A DNA stretch of 49,111 bases, taken from positions 1 through 49,111 of the forward strand of contig CAZDQL010000042.1 of assembly GCA_964507325.1 (NCBI GenBank). The letters are read 5' to 3'. Both the position numbers and the translations under genes were made by a program. Positions 6,550-15,349 of this stretch are shown one piece after another; the stretch's first letter is position 1, and every line of letters starts with the position of its first letter. Under the pieces are notes generated by a model, which made no database searches, was not told the DNA's origin, and was given only the letters and a program-made list of their open reading frames with translations. The stretch is from CAZDQL01 sp964507325. GTDB lineage: Bacteria; Planctomycetota; UBA1135; GCA-002686595.

Positions 6550-9509
6550 GGCGTGGAGGGGGTCGGCGCCGAGCCGGTGAAGCCGGAGAGGTCCTGCCCG
6601 ACGCGCTGGAAGGCCTCGTGGAGCGCGTCGAGGGTGAGGTCGATGCACGGGTCGCCGGCCGCGTCCCGGATCGCCAGCCGCGGCGCTGCGGTCAGGCGGC
6701 CGATCACCACCCAGGGGACGTCCCCCAGGGCGGAGCCCAGCTCCTCCTCCCGCTCCGCGGGCACCTCGATCAGGAAGCGGGTGGCGCTCTCGGAGAAGAG
6801 CGCGGTGGTCGTGGGGTCGTAGCCCGCGGGGAGCTCGCCGCAGTCGAGGGGGCCGAGCTCGACCTCCGCCCCCAGACGACCCGCCAGGCAGAGCTCCGCC
6901 AGGGCCAGCGCCAGCCCCCCCTCCGACAGGTCGTGGCAGGCGCGCGGGATCCCCTCACGGATCGCGCCGTGGACGCCGGCCAGGATCCCCGGGGCGCCTG
7001 TCAGGTCGGGGCAGGGGACGCGCCCGCCGTCGAGGCCGAGCTCGGCGTGGAGCTCGCTGCCCCCCAGCTCCGCGCGGGTGACGCCCACCAGGACCAGGAG
7101 GTTCCCTGCCTGCTTGGCGTCGATCGTCATGCTGCGCGCGATGTCCGGCACCAGGGCCAGGGAGGAGACGTAGAGGGTGGGCGGGATCGCCAGCGTCCGA
7201 TCCCCCACGCGGTACTCGTTGTTGAGGGAGTCCTTGCCGGAGATGAAGGGGGTGCCGTAGGCGATGGCGCCCTCGTAGCAGCCCCGCGCCGCCCACACCA
7301 GGGCACCCAGTCGGTCGGGCTTGTCGCAGTTGCCCCAGGAGAAGTTGTCGAGGATCGCCGTGCGCGTCGGATCGCCCCCGGCCGCCACCGCGTTGCGCAG
7401 CGCTTCGTCGATGGCGGAGAGCGCCATGGCGCGCGGGTCGAGCCGTCCCTGCCGCGCGTTGGCGCCCACCCCCAGGGCCACGCCCTTGGGGGAGGCGGGC
7501 AGGGGCCAGAGCACCACCCCGTCGGAGGGGCCGTCCGCGGCGACCCCCGCCATCGGCTTGACGACGCTCATCCCCTGCACTTCGTGGTCGTACTGGCGCA
7601 CGATCCACTCCTTGCTGGCGATCGTGGGCCGCGCCACGAGGGCCAGGAGGGTGGCCCCCGGATCGGCCAGGGGCGGAGCGCCGGGATCGGAGAGCTGGGG
7701 CGCGCTCCACTCCGCCCGCCGCGTCGAGCGCGGCGTGCCCCCGAAGAGGAACTCCATCTCGAGCTCGCCGATCGACTCGCCTTCGTGCAGGAGCACCAGC
7801 CGCCCCGTGTCGGTGAAGTGCCCGATGGCGGTGGCCTCCACGTCCTCGGCGGCGAAGACCGCCGCGCAGGCCTCGAGCTTCTCGGGCGGGACCGCCAGCA
7901 CCATCCGCTCCTGCGCCTCGCTGATCCAGATCTCGTCCGCAGCCAACCCGGCGTACTTGAGGGGCACCTTCTCGAGCTCCACCACCGCGCCGGTGTGCTC
8001 GCCCATCTCGCCCACCGCCGAGGAGAGCCCGCCCGCCCCGCAGTCGGTCACCGCCCGGAAGAGCCCCGCGTCGCGCGACACGATCAGGGCGTCGAGCATC
8101 TTCTTCTCGGTGATCGGGTCGCCGATCTGCACCGCCGAGGCGGAGACCACCTCGCTCTCGTCGTGCAGCTCCGCCGAGGAGAAGGTCGCCCCGTGGATCC
8201 CGTCGCGCCCGGTGCGGCCGCCGACGAGCAGGATCACGTCCCCCGGATCGACCCGCTTCTCGGCGCAGGAGCGGGGGATCAGCCCCAGGGTCCCGGCGTA
8301 GACCAGGGGGTTGGCGGTGTAGCCCTCGTGGAACCAGACCCCCCCGGCGACGGTGGGGATCCCCATGCGGTTGCCGTAGTCGCGCACCCCCGCCACCACG
8401 CCGCGCAGGATGCGGCGTGGGTGCATCGTGCCCCGCGGCAGCTGCTCGTGGGGCGTGTCGGGGGGGCCGACGAAGAAGGCGTCGGTGTTGGCGATCGGCT
8501 TGGCTCCCAGCCCGACCCCCAGGATGTCGCGGATCACGCCGCCGATGCCCGTGCCCGCGCCGCCGTAGGGATCGATGGCGCTGGGGTGGTTGTGGGTCTC
8601 GACCTTGAAGGCCAGGTCCCAGCCCCCGTCGACCTCCGGCTCGAACTCGACGATGCCGGCGTTGTCGTGGAAGACGCTCACGCACCAGGGTTTGGCGAGC
8701 TCCTCGGTGGCGCGGATGACGGTGGACTTCAGGAGGTTGTCGATCACCTCGCCGTCCATCTCGATCCGGCCGCGGAAGGTCTTGTGCTGGCAGTGCTCGC
8801 TCCAGGTCTGGGCCAGGGTCTCGAGCTCCGCCAGGGTGGGCTCGCGTCCGGCGGCGCGGTAGTGCTCCTGGATGGCTCGCATCTCGGTCAGGTTCAGGGA
8901 GAAGACGCCCTCCTCGGAGAGCCGCAGGAGACCGTCGTCGTCCAGGTCGACCAGCGGCACCTCCAGGCGGCGCCGCACCTCGACCTGGGGAGGTGGGCCG
9001 TAGTGGAGCCCTTCGCTCTCCAGCCCCACGTCCTCGATCACCTCGTTGGCGAGCGCCGCCCGTGCGATCGACGCCAGCTCCGCCGAGCTGGGGGTGCCGT
9101 CTAGCTCCCAGGCCAGGAAGGTCTGGACCAGGGGCGGCTGCGCGACCACCCCACCTTTCACCAGGGCCCGCGCCAGGGTCTGGGCCACCGGGTCCATCAC
9201 CCCGGGCTTGCGTGCCACCAGGACCCGCCGCGCGTTCGAGGCCGCCGGCGGAGTGCACGGCTCCAGGATGCGGGGCTCGTCGAGCACCGGGTCCGCCAGG
9301 AGCTCGCGCACGACGCGCTCCACCTGGGAGCGCTCCAGGGTGGGGGGCAAGAGGTAGCCGCGACCCAGTCGCACCCCGCCCACGTTCCCGACCCCCAGCT
9401 CGCGGATCGCGGCTGCGGCGTGGGTGCCATGGGGATCGTCGTAGGCGTCCCGACGAAAGACCTCGACGCGCCAGGCGTCGGGCAGGGCCACGGGGGGGGC
9501 GGGGGCCAT
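6546..9509 (-). CDS. purL: Phosphoribosylformylglycinamidine synthase PurL with N-terminal PurS-like modules
   Basis: This is the synthetase subunit that converts FGAR to FGAM with ATP and ammonia delivered by PurQ. From ATG 9509 it has 987 residues, much longer than a stand-alone small PurL (about 730). The first 165 residues look like two PurS-like modules, about 13-82 (WRVEVFRRDAYDDPHGTHA) and about 94-164 (RRVLVARKPGVMDPVAQTLA). A linker then leads into LSEEGVFSLNLTEMRAIQEHY and the active-site signature QTWSEHCQHKTFRG (237-247). Later motifs include ETHNHPSAIDPYGGAGTG, DPGDVILLVGGRTGRDGIHG and DCGAGGLSSAVGEMG. No glutaminase domain is present; that is purQ just downstream. Upstream open frame (to 10622) is antisense to accA and not coding. 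A 198-bp gap with divergent accA should hold its promoter. Confidence 0.95.
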   Translation of the reverse strand: MAPAPPVALPDAWRVEVFRRDAYDDPHGTHAAAAIRELGVGNVGGVRLGRGYLLPPTLERSQVERVVRELLADPVLDEPRILEPCTPPAASNARRVLVARKPGVMDPVAQTLARALVKGGVVAQPPLVQTFLAWELDGTPSSAELASIARAALANEVIEDVGLESEGLHYGPPPQVEVRRRLEVPLVDLDDDGLLRLSEEGVFSLNLTEMRAIQEHYRAAGREPTLAELETLAQTWSEHCQHKTFRGRIEMDGEVIDNLLKSTVIRATEELAKPWCVSVFHDNAGIVEFEPEVDGGWDLAFKVETHNHPSAIDPYGGAGTGIGGVIRDILGVGLGAKPIANTDAFFVGPPDTPHEQLPRGTMHPRRILRGVVAGVRDYGNRMGIPTVAGGVWFHEGYTANPLVYAGTLGLIPRSCAEKRVDPGDVILLVGGRTGRDGIHGATFSSAELHDESEVVSASAVQIGDPITEKKMLDALIVSRDAGLFRAVTDCGAGGLSSAVGEMGEHTGAVVELEKVPLKYAGLAADEIWISEAQERMVLAVPPEKLEACAAVFAAEDVEATAIGHFTDTGRLVLLHEGESIGELEMEFLFGGTPRSTRRAEWSAPQLSDPGAPPLADPGATLLALVARPTIASKEWIVRQYDHEVQGMSVVKPMAGVAADGPSDGVVLWPLPASPKGVALGVGANARQGRLDPRAMALSAIDEALRNAVAAGGDPTRTAILDNFSWGNCDKPDRLGALVWAARGCYEGAIAYGTPFISGKDSLNNEYRVGDRTLAIPPTLYVSSLALVPDIARSMTIDAKQAGNLLVLVGVTRAELGGSELHAELGLDGGRVPCPDLTGAPGILAGVHGAIREGIPRACHDLSEGGLALALAELCLAGRLGAEVELGPLDCGELPAGYDPTTTALFSESATRFLIEVPAEREEELGSALGDVPWVVIGRLTAAPRLAIRDAAGDPCIDLTLDALHEAFQRVGQDLSGFTGSAPTPSTP

Positions 9510-9707
9510 GGTGAGCGGTGGGGGGGCGCGGGGGGAACGGGCCGTCGCGGGGATTCTAGTGTTCCGCCTCCGCGGTTCGAAGGTGCCTCTCCCGGGTGTC
9601 GAGGGATCCGGGAGATCTCCCCACCCGCTGCGTGCTTGCGATCTGGCGGCCGGTCGTCGAGGATCTCTCCCCTCGCCTGCTCCCGAGAAGGAAGGAAGAA
9701 GCCCACC

Positions 9708-10724
9708 TTGGCCCAGAGCGAATCCCCGAAGAAGAGCGCCCAATCCACGCCCCTGCCCTCGGCGGGGATGGACTTCGAAGCCCCGGTCAAGGAGCTCGAG
9801 GCCCAGCTCGAGGAGCTGCACGAGCTCTCCAAGGGAACCCAGCTCGACATCTCGAGCGAGATGGAGGCCCTGCGCGCCAAGATCAACGAGGCCCTCGAGG
9901 CGACCTACGCCGAACTCGCCCCTTGGGGTCGGGTCCACGTCGCGCGCCACGTGGAGCGCCCCGTCACCTCCGACTACATCGCCCACACCTTCGACGACTT
10001 CATCGAGCTGCACGGGGACAAGGCCTTCTCCGACGACGCCGCCATCGTCACCGGCTTCGCCACCCTGCGCGGCCACAGAGTGATGTTGATCGGACACAGG
10101 AAGGGGCGCACCACCCCCGAGCGCCTGAGGTCCAACTTCGGCAGCGCCCACCCCGAGGGGTACCGCAAGGCCCTGCGCAAGATGCGCCTGGCCGCCAAGT
10201 TGGGCCTGCCGATCGTCTCCCTGATCAACACCCCGGGCGCCTACCCCGGCATCGGCGCCGAGGAGCGGGGCCAGGCGACCGCCATCGCCGAGAACATCCT
10301 GTACATGTTCGACCTGCCGGTGCCGATCGTGTGTGTCGTGATCGGCGAGGGGGGCTCGGGGGGAGCGCTCGGGATCGGGGTGGGAGACCGGGTCCTGATG
10401 ATGGAGTACGCCTACTACTCGGTGATCAGCCCCGAGGGGTGCGCGGCGATCCTGTGGAAGGACGCGGCCCGCTCCCCCGACGCCGCCGCCGCCCTGCGCC
10501 TGACCGCCGCGGACCTCTCCAAGCTGGGCGTGATCGACGAGGTCGTCCCCGAGCCCCTCGGGGGGGCCCACCGCGACCGGGAGGTGGCCTTCCAGAACCT
10601 GGGGGACGCCCTGGAGAGGCACCTGGCGGAGCTGGCGGAACTGCCCTGGGAGGAGCTCCCCGAGCGCCGGCGCGAGAAGTTCCGTCGGCTGGGCTCGATC
10701 GAGGGCCGCTTCCCGGTCCTATGA
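9708..10724 (+). CDS. accA: Acetyl-CoA carboxylase carboxyltransferase subunit alpha
   Basis: The product forms, with AccD, the carboxyltransferase that moves CO2 from carboxybiotin to acetyl-CoA, the first committed step of fatty-acid synthesis in the cytoplasm. The sequence follows the family closely: MDFEAPVKELEAQLEELHEL, HVARHVERPVTSDYI, MLIGHRKGRTTPE, NTPGAYPGIGAEERGQA, CVVIGEGGSGGALGIGVGDRV, SVISPEGCAAILWKDA and EPLGGAHRD. TTG 9708 is preferred because GGAAGAAG lies 6 nt before it (338 residues). ATG 9768 gives 318 residues, closer to the usual size, but has a poor binding site. accD is not in the window. Confidence 0.95.
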   Translation: MAQSESPKKSAQSTPLPSAGMDFEAPVKELEAQLEELHELSKGTQLDISSEMEALRAKINEALEATYAELAPWGRVHVARHVERPVTSDYIAHTFDDFIELHGDKAFSDDAAIVTGFATLRGHRVMLIGHRKGRTTPERLRSNFGSAHPEGYRKALRKMRLAAKLGLPIVSLINTPGAYPGIGAEERGQATAIAENILYMFDLPVPIVCVVIGEGGSGGALGIGVGDRVLMMEYAYYSVISPEGCAAILWKDAARSPDAAAALRLTAADLSKLGVIDEVVPEPLGGAHRDREVAFQNLGDALERHLAELAELPWEELPERRREKFRRLGSIEGRFPVL

Positions 10725-10820
10725 GGTGAGTCGCGGCCGGGTTCGCTAGCAGGCTGGGGCGGGCTCGGACCGATACACTGGAGGGCTGGAAACCCTGCGG
10801 GGCTGGCCCACCCCGCTGCG

Positions 10821-11465
10821 ATGGACGAGCGCCAGACCCCGAAATCCGAGGCGACCCCCCCCTCCGGCGACCGCGAGGTCGACCACGCCCTGATCCGCCG
10901 CGCCCAGGCGGGGGAGGAAGAGGCCTTCAAAGCCCTCGTGGAGCGCCACGAGCGTCGCGCCTACCGGGTGGCGCGGAACATGGTGCCCTCCGACGAGGAC
11001 GCCCAGGACCTGGCCCAGGAGGCCTTCCTGAGGGTCTTCCGCAGCCTGGCGCGCTTCGACTTCGAGCACGATTTCACGACCTGGCTCTTCCGGATCGTGA
11101 CCAACCTGTGCATCGACCACCTGCGCAAGCGGCGGCCCACCGTCTCGACCGCCGCCCTGCTCGAGGAGGACGAGGGGGAGCTGGACCTGGAGGACCCCCG
11201 CGGGGAGGCCCCCTCCGATCGGGTGGAATCGGAGGAGACCGCCGACCAGGTCCAGGAGTGCCTCGCCGCCCTGGCGCCCCATTTCCAGTCCGTGCTCCGC
11301 CTGCGGGAGCTGGAGGGGCTGGCCTGCACGGAAATCGCAGAAATCGTGGGTGCTACGCACGTTACCGTACGCTGGCGCCTCCACAGGGGCCGCAAGCTGT
11401 TCCTGGAGGAGTGGGAGCGCCGCCAGCGGGTCGCCGAGGCGAAGGGAATCCACGGCTCGGAATGA
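10821..11465 (+). CDS. ECF-family RNA polymerase sigma factor (RpoE-like)
   Basis: The 214-residue product has sigma region 2 at about residues 25-95 (AQAGEEEAFKALVERHERRAYRVA, DAQDLAQEAFLRVFRSLARF, TTWLFRIVTNLCIDHLRKRR), an acidic linker of about 45 residues rich in Glu and Asp, and region 4 (LAALAPHFQSVLRLRELEGLACTEIAEIVGATHVTVRWRLHRGRK) with the helix-turn-helix for the -35 element. Regions 1 and 3 are absent, as in the ECF group. It directs polymerase to a specific stress or envelope regulon. The next gene, 61 bp on, encodes a membrane protein with a zinc-binding anti-sigma motif, which presumably holds this sigma factor at the membrane. Confidence 0.93.
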   Translation: MDERQTPKSEATPPSGDREVDHALIRRAQAGEEEAFKALVERHERRAYRVARNMVPSDEDAQDLAQEAFLRVFRSLARFDFEHDFTTWLFRIVTNLCIDHLRKRRPTVSTAALLEEDEGELDLEDPRGEAPSDRVESEETADQVQECLAALAPHFQSVLRLRELEGLACTEIAEIVGATHVTVRWRLHRGRKLFLEEWERRQRVAEAKGIHGSE

Positions 11466-11526
11466 GTGGGCGCCAACGACTCCGAATCCGGCCCGTAGGC
11501 GGGGTCGGAACGAAGCCCACGGAACC

Positions 11527-12180
11527 ATGGAACACCCCCACGACATCTGCTACGAGGTTCGCTTCGCCCTGCCTCTCTATGTGGGACAGGACCTGGAGCC
11601 GGAGGAGATGGCCACCGTCGAGGCGCACCTGGCCGGATGCGCCTCCTGCGAGGCTCAGCACGAGCGGGCGCGGGACGCCCGGGAGGTGCTCCTCGCGAGC
11701 GGCCGCCAGACCGCGGAAGGGCCCGCGCCCTCCCTCTGGGAGGGGGTGCGGGCAGGCCTGATCGAGGAGGGTCTCCTCCCGTCGGCGGGAACCGCCGTCG
11801 CGGAGATCCCCCGCATCCACCGCCCCTGGATCCAGCGCATCCGTGTCGGGGGGGTGGCCGCAGCGGCGGCGCTGCTCTTCTCCTTCACCTTGGCAGGATT
11901 CATGGGTTCCGACGGCCGGCCCACCGCCCCCCATGCGCTGGGGAGCGGCGGGGACACCGTCGGAGCGGATCCAGTGGTCCACCATTCCGCCGTTGCGGAA
12001 CCCCAGGACCCGGGTGCAATGGCAGGTCACGGCGCTCTCAGGAAGGTTGGCGCCAAAGGCATGCCGATGTACCCCAGGGCCATTGAACTGCGTCCGGAGC
12101 AGGGTCTCTTGGTACCGCCGCCCCCTGCTAGGGACACGCTCGCCAGCACCCCGGAGACGCTGCGACCAGCCGATCGCTGA
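11527..12180 (+). CDS. Membrane-anchored zinc-finger anti-sigma factor (putative)
   Basis: The 217-residue product begins MEHPHDICYEVRFALPLYVG and has an H-x3-C-x2-C motif (EAHLAGCASCEAQ, about residues 35-45), which is the ZAS signature of anti-sigma domains binding ECF sigma factors. One hydrophobic segment (VGGVAAAAALLFSFTLAGFMG, about 104-124) should cross the membrane, leaving a Pro- and Ala-rich periplasmic tail of about 90 residues. The topology and its place right after the ECF sigma gene support a sigma/anti-sigma pair responding to an envelope signal. ATG 11527 is preferred; upstream codons in the frame overlap the sigma gene. The tail has no domain I recognise. Confidence 0.8.
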   Translation: MEHPHDICYEVRFALPLYVGQDLEPEEMATVEAHLAGCASCEAQHERARDAREVLLASGRQTAEGPAPSLWEGVRAGLIEEGLLPSAGTAVAEIPRIHRPWIQRIRVGGVAAAAALLFSFTLAGFMGSDGRPTAPHALGSGGDTVGADPVVHHSAVAEPQDPGAMAGHGALRKVGAKGMPMYPRAIELRPEQGLLVPPPPARDTLASTPETLRPADR

Positions 12181-12208
12181 CCGAGAGTCACCCGATGGAA
12201 CGAAGCCA

Positions 12209-12244
12209 CGCCCCTCGGCCAGTAGGCCGGGGGGCGCGCCTTTT
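12209..12244 (+). terminator. Rho-independent-type terminator after the sigma/anti-sigma pair
   Basis: A 12-bp stem (12209-12220 with 12225-12236, one G-T wobble) closes a 4-nt AGTA loop and is followed by CGCC and four T residues. It lies 28 bp after the anti-sigma stop and upstream of the chemotaxis receptor gene, so it probably ends the sigma operon. Confidence 0.7.
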
Positions 12245-12359
12245 GGCCTCCGCTCAGGTTTCGGGCCCATCCCGGTCGATCTGAGGGACACGATTCGTCC
12301 CGCCGACGGGGCTTCTCCGGCCCCGATCCCTGGCCCTCAGTCTCCGACCCCAAGCTGCG

Positions 12360-14267
12360 ATGACGCGTTCCTCCATCCAGAGCGTTGGTCTCCGCCCGCT
12401 CGCCATGCTCCTCTCCGCCGGCCCCGCCCTCGCCCTGGAGGGGCTCAACGGAGCTTCCACCGCCGACCTGGGCCCCCTGGACGCGGGGGGCAGCCCCTGG
12501 ACCAGTACCCTGGTGGCGCTCCTGGTCGTCGGGACCCTGTTCGTCGCCAGCCGCCGGACCGGGTTCTTCCACCGCCTGCCGATCTCCCGGCGCCTCCTGG
12601 CGAGCTTCCTGGTCGCCGGGGCGGGGGCGGGGATCGTCGGACTCGTCGGTCACAGTGGGGCCGGCGCCGTCGATCGGGAGAACGCCCTGGCCCAGGCCTA
12701 CGCCGACCTCGATACCCAGGGCGCCGAGCTGGGTCGACTCCAGGCCGCTCTCCTCTCGGAGGGGGGCGATGCCGGCCGGGGCAAGGTGATCCTCGCGGAG
12801 CACAGCGAGGCGGCCGAGGCCCACCGCGCTCTCCTGCAGGGGATCGTGGACGAGAGCCGTCTGACCGAGGGCGAGGAGCGGGCCATGGGGCAGCTTCTCG
12901 ATGCGGCCGAGGGGTACCACACTCGCTTCGAGGTGGTCGCCTCGCGCTACCGCCAGGCCCAGGAAGGCGACGAGGGTGAGCTCGCCGCCGCCGTTGCGCG
13001 CTGCGGCTCGGACCTGAATCACCTCCGGGAGCTCGGCCGGGCCCTCGGGGCGCGCGCCCAGGAGAGGGCACAGGAGGTCCGAGCCCGGGTCCGCACCGAG
13101 GTTCTGGCCCTGGCCATGGCGGCCCTCGCGGGCTGCTTGGTCCTGGGGTGGATGTGCGCCACCAGCATCGTGCAGCCGATCGGAGGCGTGGTCACTGCCC
13201 TGGAGGACCTCGCCCAGGGAGAGGCGGATCTGACCCGTCGACTCGACGCCGACCACAAGGACGAGCTCGGGAGCGTGGCGCAGTGCTTCAACGCCTTCGT
13301 CGCCAAGATGGAGTGTGCCATGGCGGACACCGGCCAGGGCATCACGCAGATCAGCACCGGATCGGCGCAAGTGGCCCAAGCCAGCCAGGAGATGGCCAGC
13401 AACGCCCAGCGCCAGTCGCTGAGCCTCGACACCGTCGGCGAATCCCTGCGGGACATCTCCGAGATGACCGAGACGAACTCCCAGAACTCCGACCGCGGCG
13501 CCGCCCTGGCGCAGGAGTCGATGGAGCTCGCCAATCGCGGTCAGTCGGAGGCCGCGGACCTGACGCGCGCCATGGCCGACATCGAGCAATCCAGCGAGGA
13601 CATCTCCAAGATCATCAAGACGATCGACGGCATCGCCTTCCAGACCAACCTCCTGGCCCTGAACGCCGCGGTCGAGGCGGCCAGGGCGGGGACCGCGGGG
13701 GCCGGCTTCGCGGTGGTGGCGGAGGAGGTGCGCAGCCTGGCCCAGAGCAGCGCCGATGCCGCCAAGAGCTCCGCCGGGATCATCGAAGTCGCCGCCGAGC
13801 GCGCCCAGAACGGCGCGGCGATCTCCGGTCGGGTCAGCGAGGCCCTGTCGCAGATCGCCGAACGCGCCGGCCAGTCCAATGACCTGGCGGCCTCGATCGC
13901 CAAGGCCTCGACCGACCAGACGAAGGGGGTCCAGCAGATCACCGCCGCGGTGGCGGAGGTGCAGGAGATCGCCCAGGACGGGAGCGCCAACTCCGAGGAG
14001 CTGGCCGCCGCCGCCGAGGAGATGTCGAGTCAAGCGGAGTCCGTGGCCGCGGTGACGGCGCGCTTCAACGTCGCGCAGAAGACCGCCCCGGACTCGAGCA
14101 CCCCCGAGGTGTCCCAACCCGAGTCTCAGGCGGCCTCTCCGATCTGCTCCCCGGTGGTCTCCCCCGCCCTGCCCAGCTCCTCGTCGGAGATGGAGTGGGA
14201 CGGCGGCGACGACGACGGCGAATTCGCCTCCCAGCTCGGTTCGGACGACGAGATGTCGACCTTCTGA
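12360..14267 (+). CDS. Methyl-accepting chemotaxis protein
   Basis: This is a 635-residue transmembrane receptor that would signal to CheA/CheW. The N-terminus has a signal-like hydrophobic stretch (about 10-27), then two more hydrophobic segments (about 48-63 and 75-100). A helical extracytoplasmic domain covers about 105-245 and a further transmembrane helix about 248-268. A HAMP domain follows (about 267-320, IVQPIGGVVTALEDLAQGEADLTRRL), then the long signalling coiled coil with hairpin tip QTNLLALNAAVEAARAGTAG and GFAVVAEEVRSLA near residue 430. The tail is Ser-, Pro- and acid-rich and ends DDEMSTF, a flexible tether of the kind that can carry a methyltransferase-binding end, although it does not match the known pentapeptide. 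No other chemotaxis gene is in the window. The extra N-terminal hydrophobic segments make the membrane topology uncertain. The ribosome binding site is weak. Confidence 0.9.
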   Translation: MTRSSIQSVGLRPLAMLLSAGPALALEGLNGASTADLGPLDAGGSPWTSTLVALLVVGTLFVASRRTGFFHRLPISRRLLASFLVAGAGAGIVGLVGHSGAGAVDRENALAQAYADLDTQGAELGRLQAALLSEGGDAGRGKVILAEHSEAAEAHRALLQGIVDESRLTEGEERAMGQLLDAAEGYHTRFEVVASRYRQAQEGDEGELAAAVARCGSDLNHLRELGRALGARAQERAQEVRARVRTEVLALAMAALAGCLVLGWMCATSIVQPIGGVVTALEDLAQGEADLTRRLDADHKDELGSVAQCFNAFVAKMECAMADTGQGITQISTGSAQVAQASQEMASNAQRQSLSLDTVGESLRDISEMTETNSQNSDRGAALAQESMELANRGQSEAADLTRAMADIEQSSEDISKIIKTIDGIAFQTNLLALNAAVEAARAGTAGAGFAVVAEEVRSLAQSSADAAKSSAGIIEVAAERAQNGAAISGRVSEALSQIAERAGQSNDLAASIAKASTDQTKGVQQITAAVAEVQEIAQDGSANSEELAAAAEEMSSQAESVAAVTARFNVAQKTAPDSSTPEVSQPESQAASPICSPVVSPALPSSSSEMEWDGGDDDGEFASQLGSDDEMSTF

Positions 14268-14322
14268 GGCCCGAACGCGGGGACCGGGTGGGACTCAATC
14301 CGACCCGGAATCCCCGCGGGCC
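14268..14322. terminator. Bidirectional terminator hairpin between convergent genes
   Basis: Three stacked helices pair 14268-14273 with 14317-14322, 14278-14283 with 14311-14316, and 14284-14289 with 14303-14308, with small bulges and a 13-nt loop. The structure starts right after the chemotaxis receptor stop and contains the stop codon of the convergent TPR gene in its loop, so it can serve both transcripts. There is no clear T-run on either side. Confidence 0.6.
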
Positions 14323-15299
14323 AGGGCCGTTTCGCACTCCGTCTTCAGGGCGAAGGCGCGTTGGACCCGCGGGTCCTCGTAGGGCAGGGCGCAGAGGGAC
14401 AGGTAGTGCTCGATCGACTCCTTGGCCCTGAGGTGCTGCCCCAGCTCGACGTAGAGCTGGGCGCGCCGGCTGTAGGCCTCCGGCAGCTCGGGCTCGAGGG
14501 CGATCACCTCCCCCAACTCGTCCACCGCCTCCTCGAGGCGACCGAGCCGCCGGTACAGGGAGGCGATGTGCAGCCGCGTGTTCAGGAGCATCTCCCCGTT
14601 GTCGCGGATGGCCTTGCGCAGCTCGCGTTCGCGATTGGCCTCGATCCCCACGTCCTCCAGCTCGGTGCGTCGCACGAGGGAGGAGGCCTCCAGGATCTCG
14701 ATCAGGGTGAAGGCCCAGCGGATGCTCTCCTCGTCGCTGCCCAGTAGGGCGTTGGTGCGGATCAGGCCGTTGACCGCCGCGATTTCCCCTTGGTGGATCT
14801 CCTCCGCCGCCTCGAACTCCGACCTGGCCTCGCGCCAGCTGGCGATCGCCTGCTCCTCCAGCTCGTCGGCGCGCGCCGCGGGATCGGGGTGGTCGGTGAA
14901 GCGTTCCCCCGCGCGGATCGCGTCCGCCGCCTCGCCGCGCAGCACCCCGAGCCGCTCCAGCGCCTCGCCGAGACCGAGGTGCACGCGGTAGTCGTGCTCC
15001 GCCGGGTGGTCGCGGAAGATCCTCTCCGCGATCAGGATGTCCTCCGTCTGCCCCCGCAGGAGGTGCACGTTGCCCAGGATCAGGAGGAAGCGCTCGTTCT
15101 CCGGATCCAGGTCCAGCGCCCTCAAGCACTGCTGCTGGGCCGCGTCGAGGTTGCGGTCGTTCAGGTGCTGCAGGGCCCGCTCGAGATACCCCCCGAGCTT
15201 CTGCTCCATGGTCAAGTCGGCGGGGTTCTGGGACGCGCAGCCGGCCGCGACGAGGAGGAGGGGGAGCAGCGCCGAGAGGAGGGTGTACGGATGACGCAT
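14295..15299 (-). CDS. TPR-repeat lipoprotein
   Basis: From ATG 15299 the 334-residue product has a lipoprotein signal (LLPLLLVAAGC, Cys at about 21). The rest is mostly helical with tetratricopeptide-type repeats: LERALQHLNDRNLDAAQQQCLRALDLDPEN, ILGNVHLLRGQTEDILIAERIF, SLYRRLGRLEEAVDELGEVIALEPELPEAYSRRAQLYVELGQHLRAKESIEHYLSL. Such proteins act as protein-binding scaffolds on the periplasmic face of a membrane, often in envelope assembly; no specific partner can be named. It is the last gene of the ndk - rqcH operon on this strand, 50 bp after rqcH. The longer open frame upstream is antisense and overlaps rqcH. Confidence 0.8.
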   Translation of the reverse strand: MRHPYTLLSALLPLLLVAAGCASQNPADLTMEQKLGGYLERALQHLNDRNLDAAQQQCLRALDLDPENERFLLILGNVHLLRGQTEDILIAERIFRDHPAEHDYRVHLGLGEALERLGVLRGEAADAIRAGERFTDHPDPAARADELEEQAIASWREARSEFEAAEEIHQGEIAAVNGLIRTNALLGSDEESIRWAFTLIEILEASSLVRRTELEDVGIEANRERELRKAIRDNGEMLLNTRLHIASLYRRLGRLEEAVDELGEVIALEPELPEAYSRRAQLYVELGQHLRAKESIEHYLSLCALPYEDPRVQRAFALKTECETALARGDSGSD

Positions 15300-15349
15300 G
15301 GCGAGGGGGGCGGGGGGGGCCGTGGGCCGGGGAGGATACACGCGGGGGA

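Noticed and set aside
6618..9104. 828-residue open frame on the plus strand across purL
   Set aside because: It is antisense to a clear purL gene, has no recognisable domain and an odd composition; GC-rich shadow frame.
10725..10820. Promoter with TACACT box (10774-10779) before the ECF sigma gene
   Set aside because: No -35 box or ECF-type autoregulatory motif lies at proper spacing.
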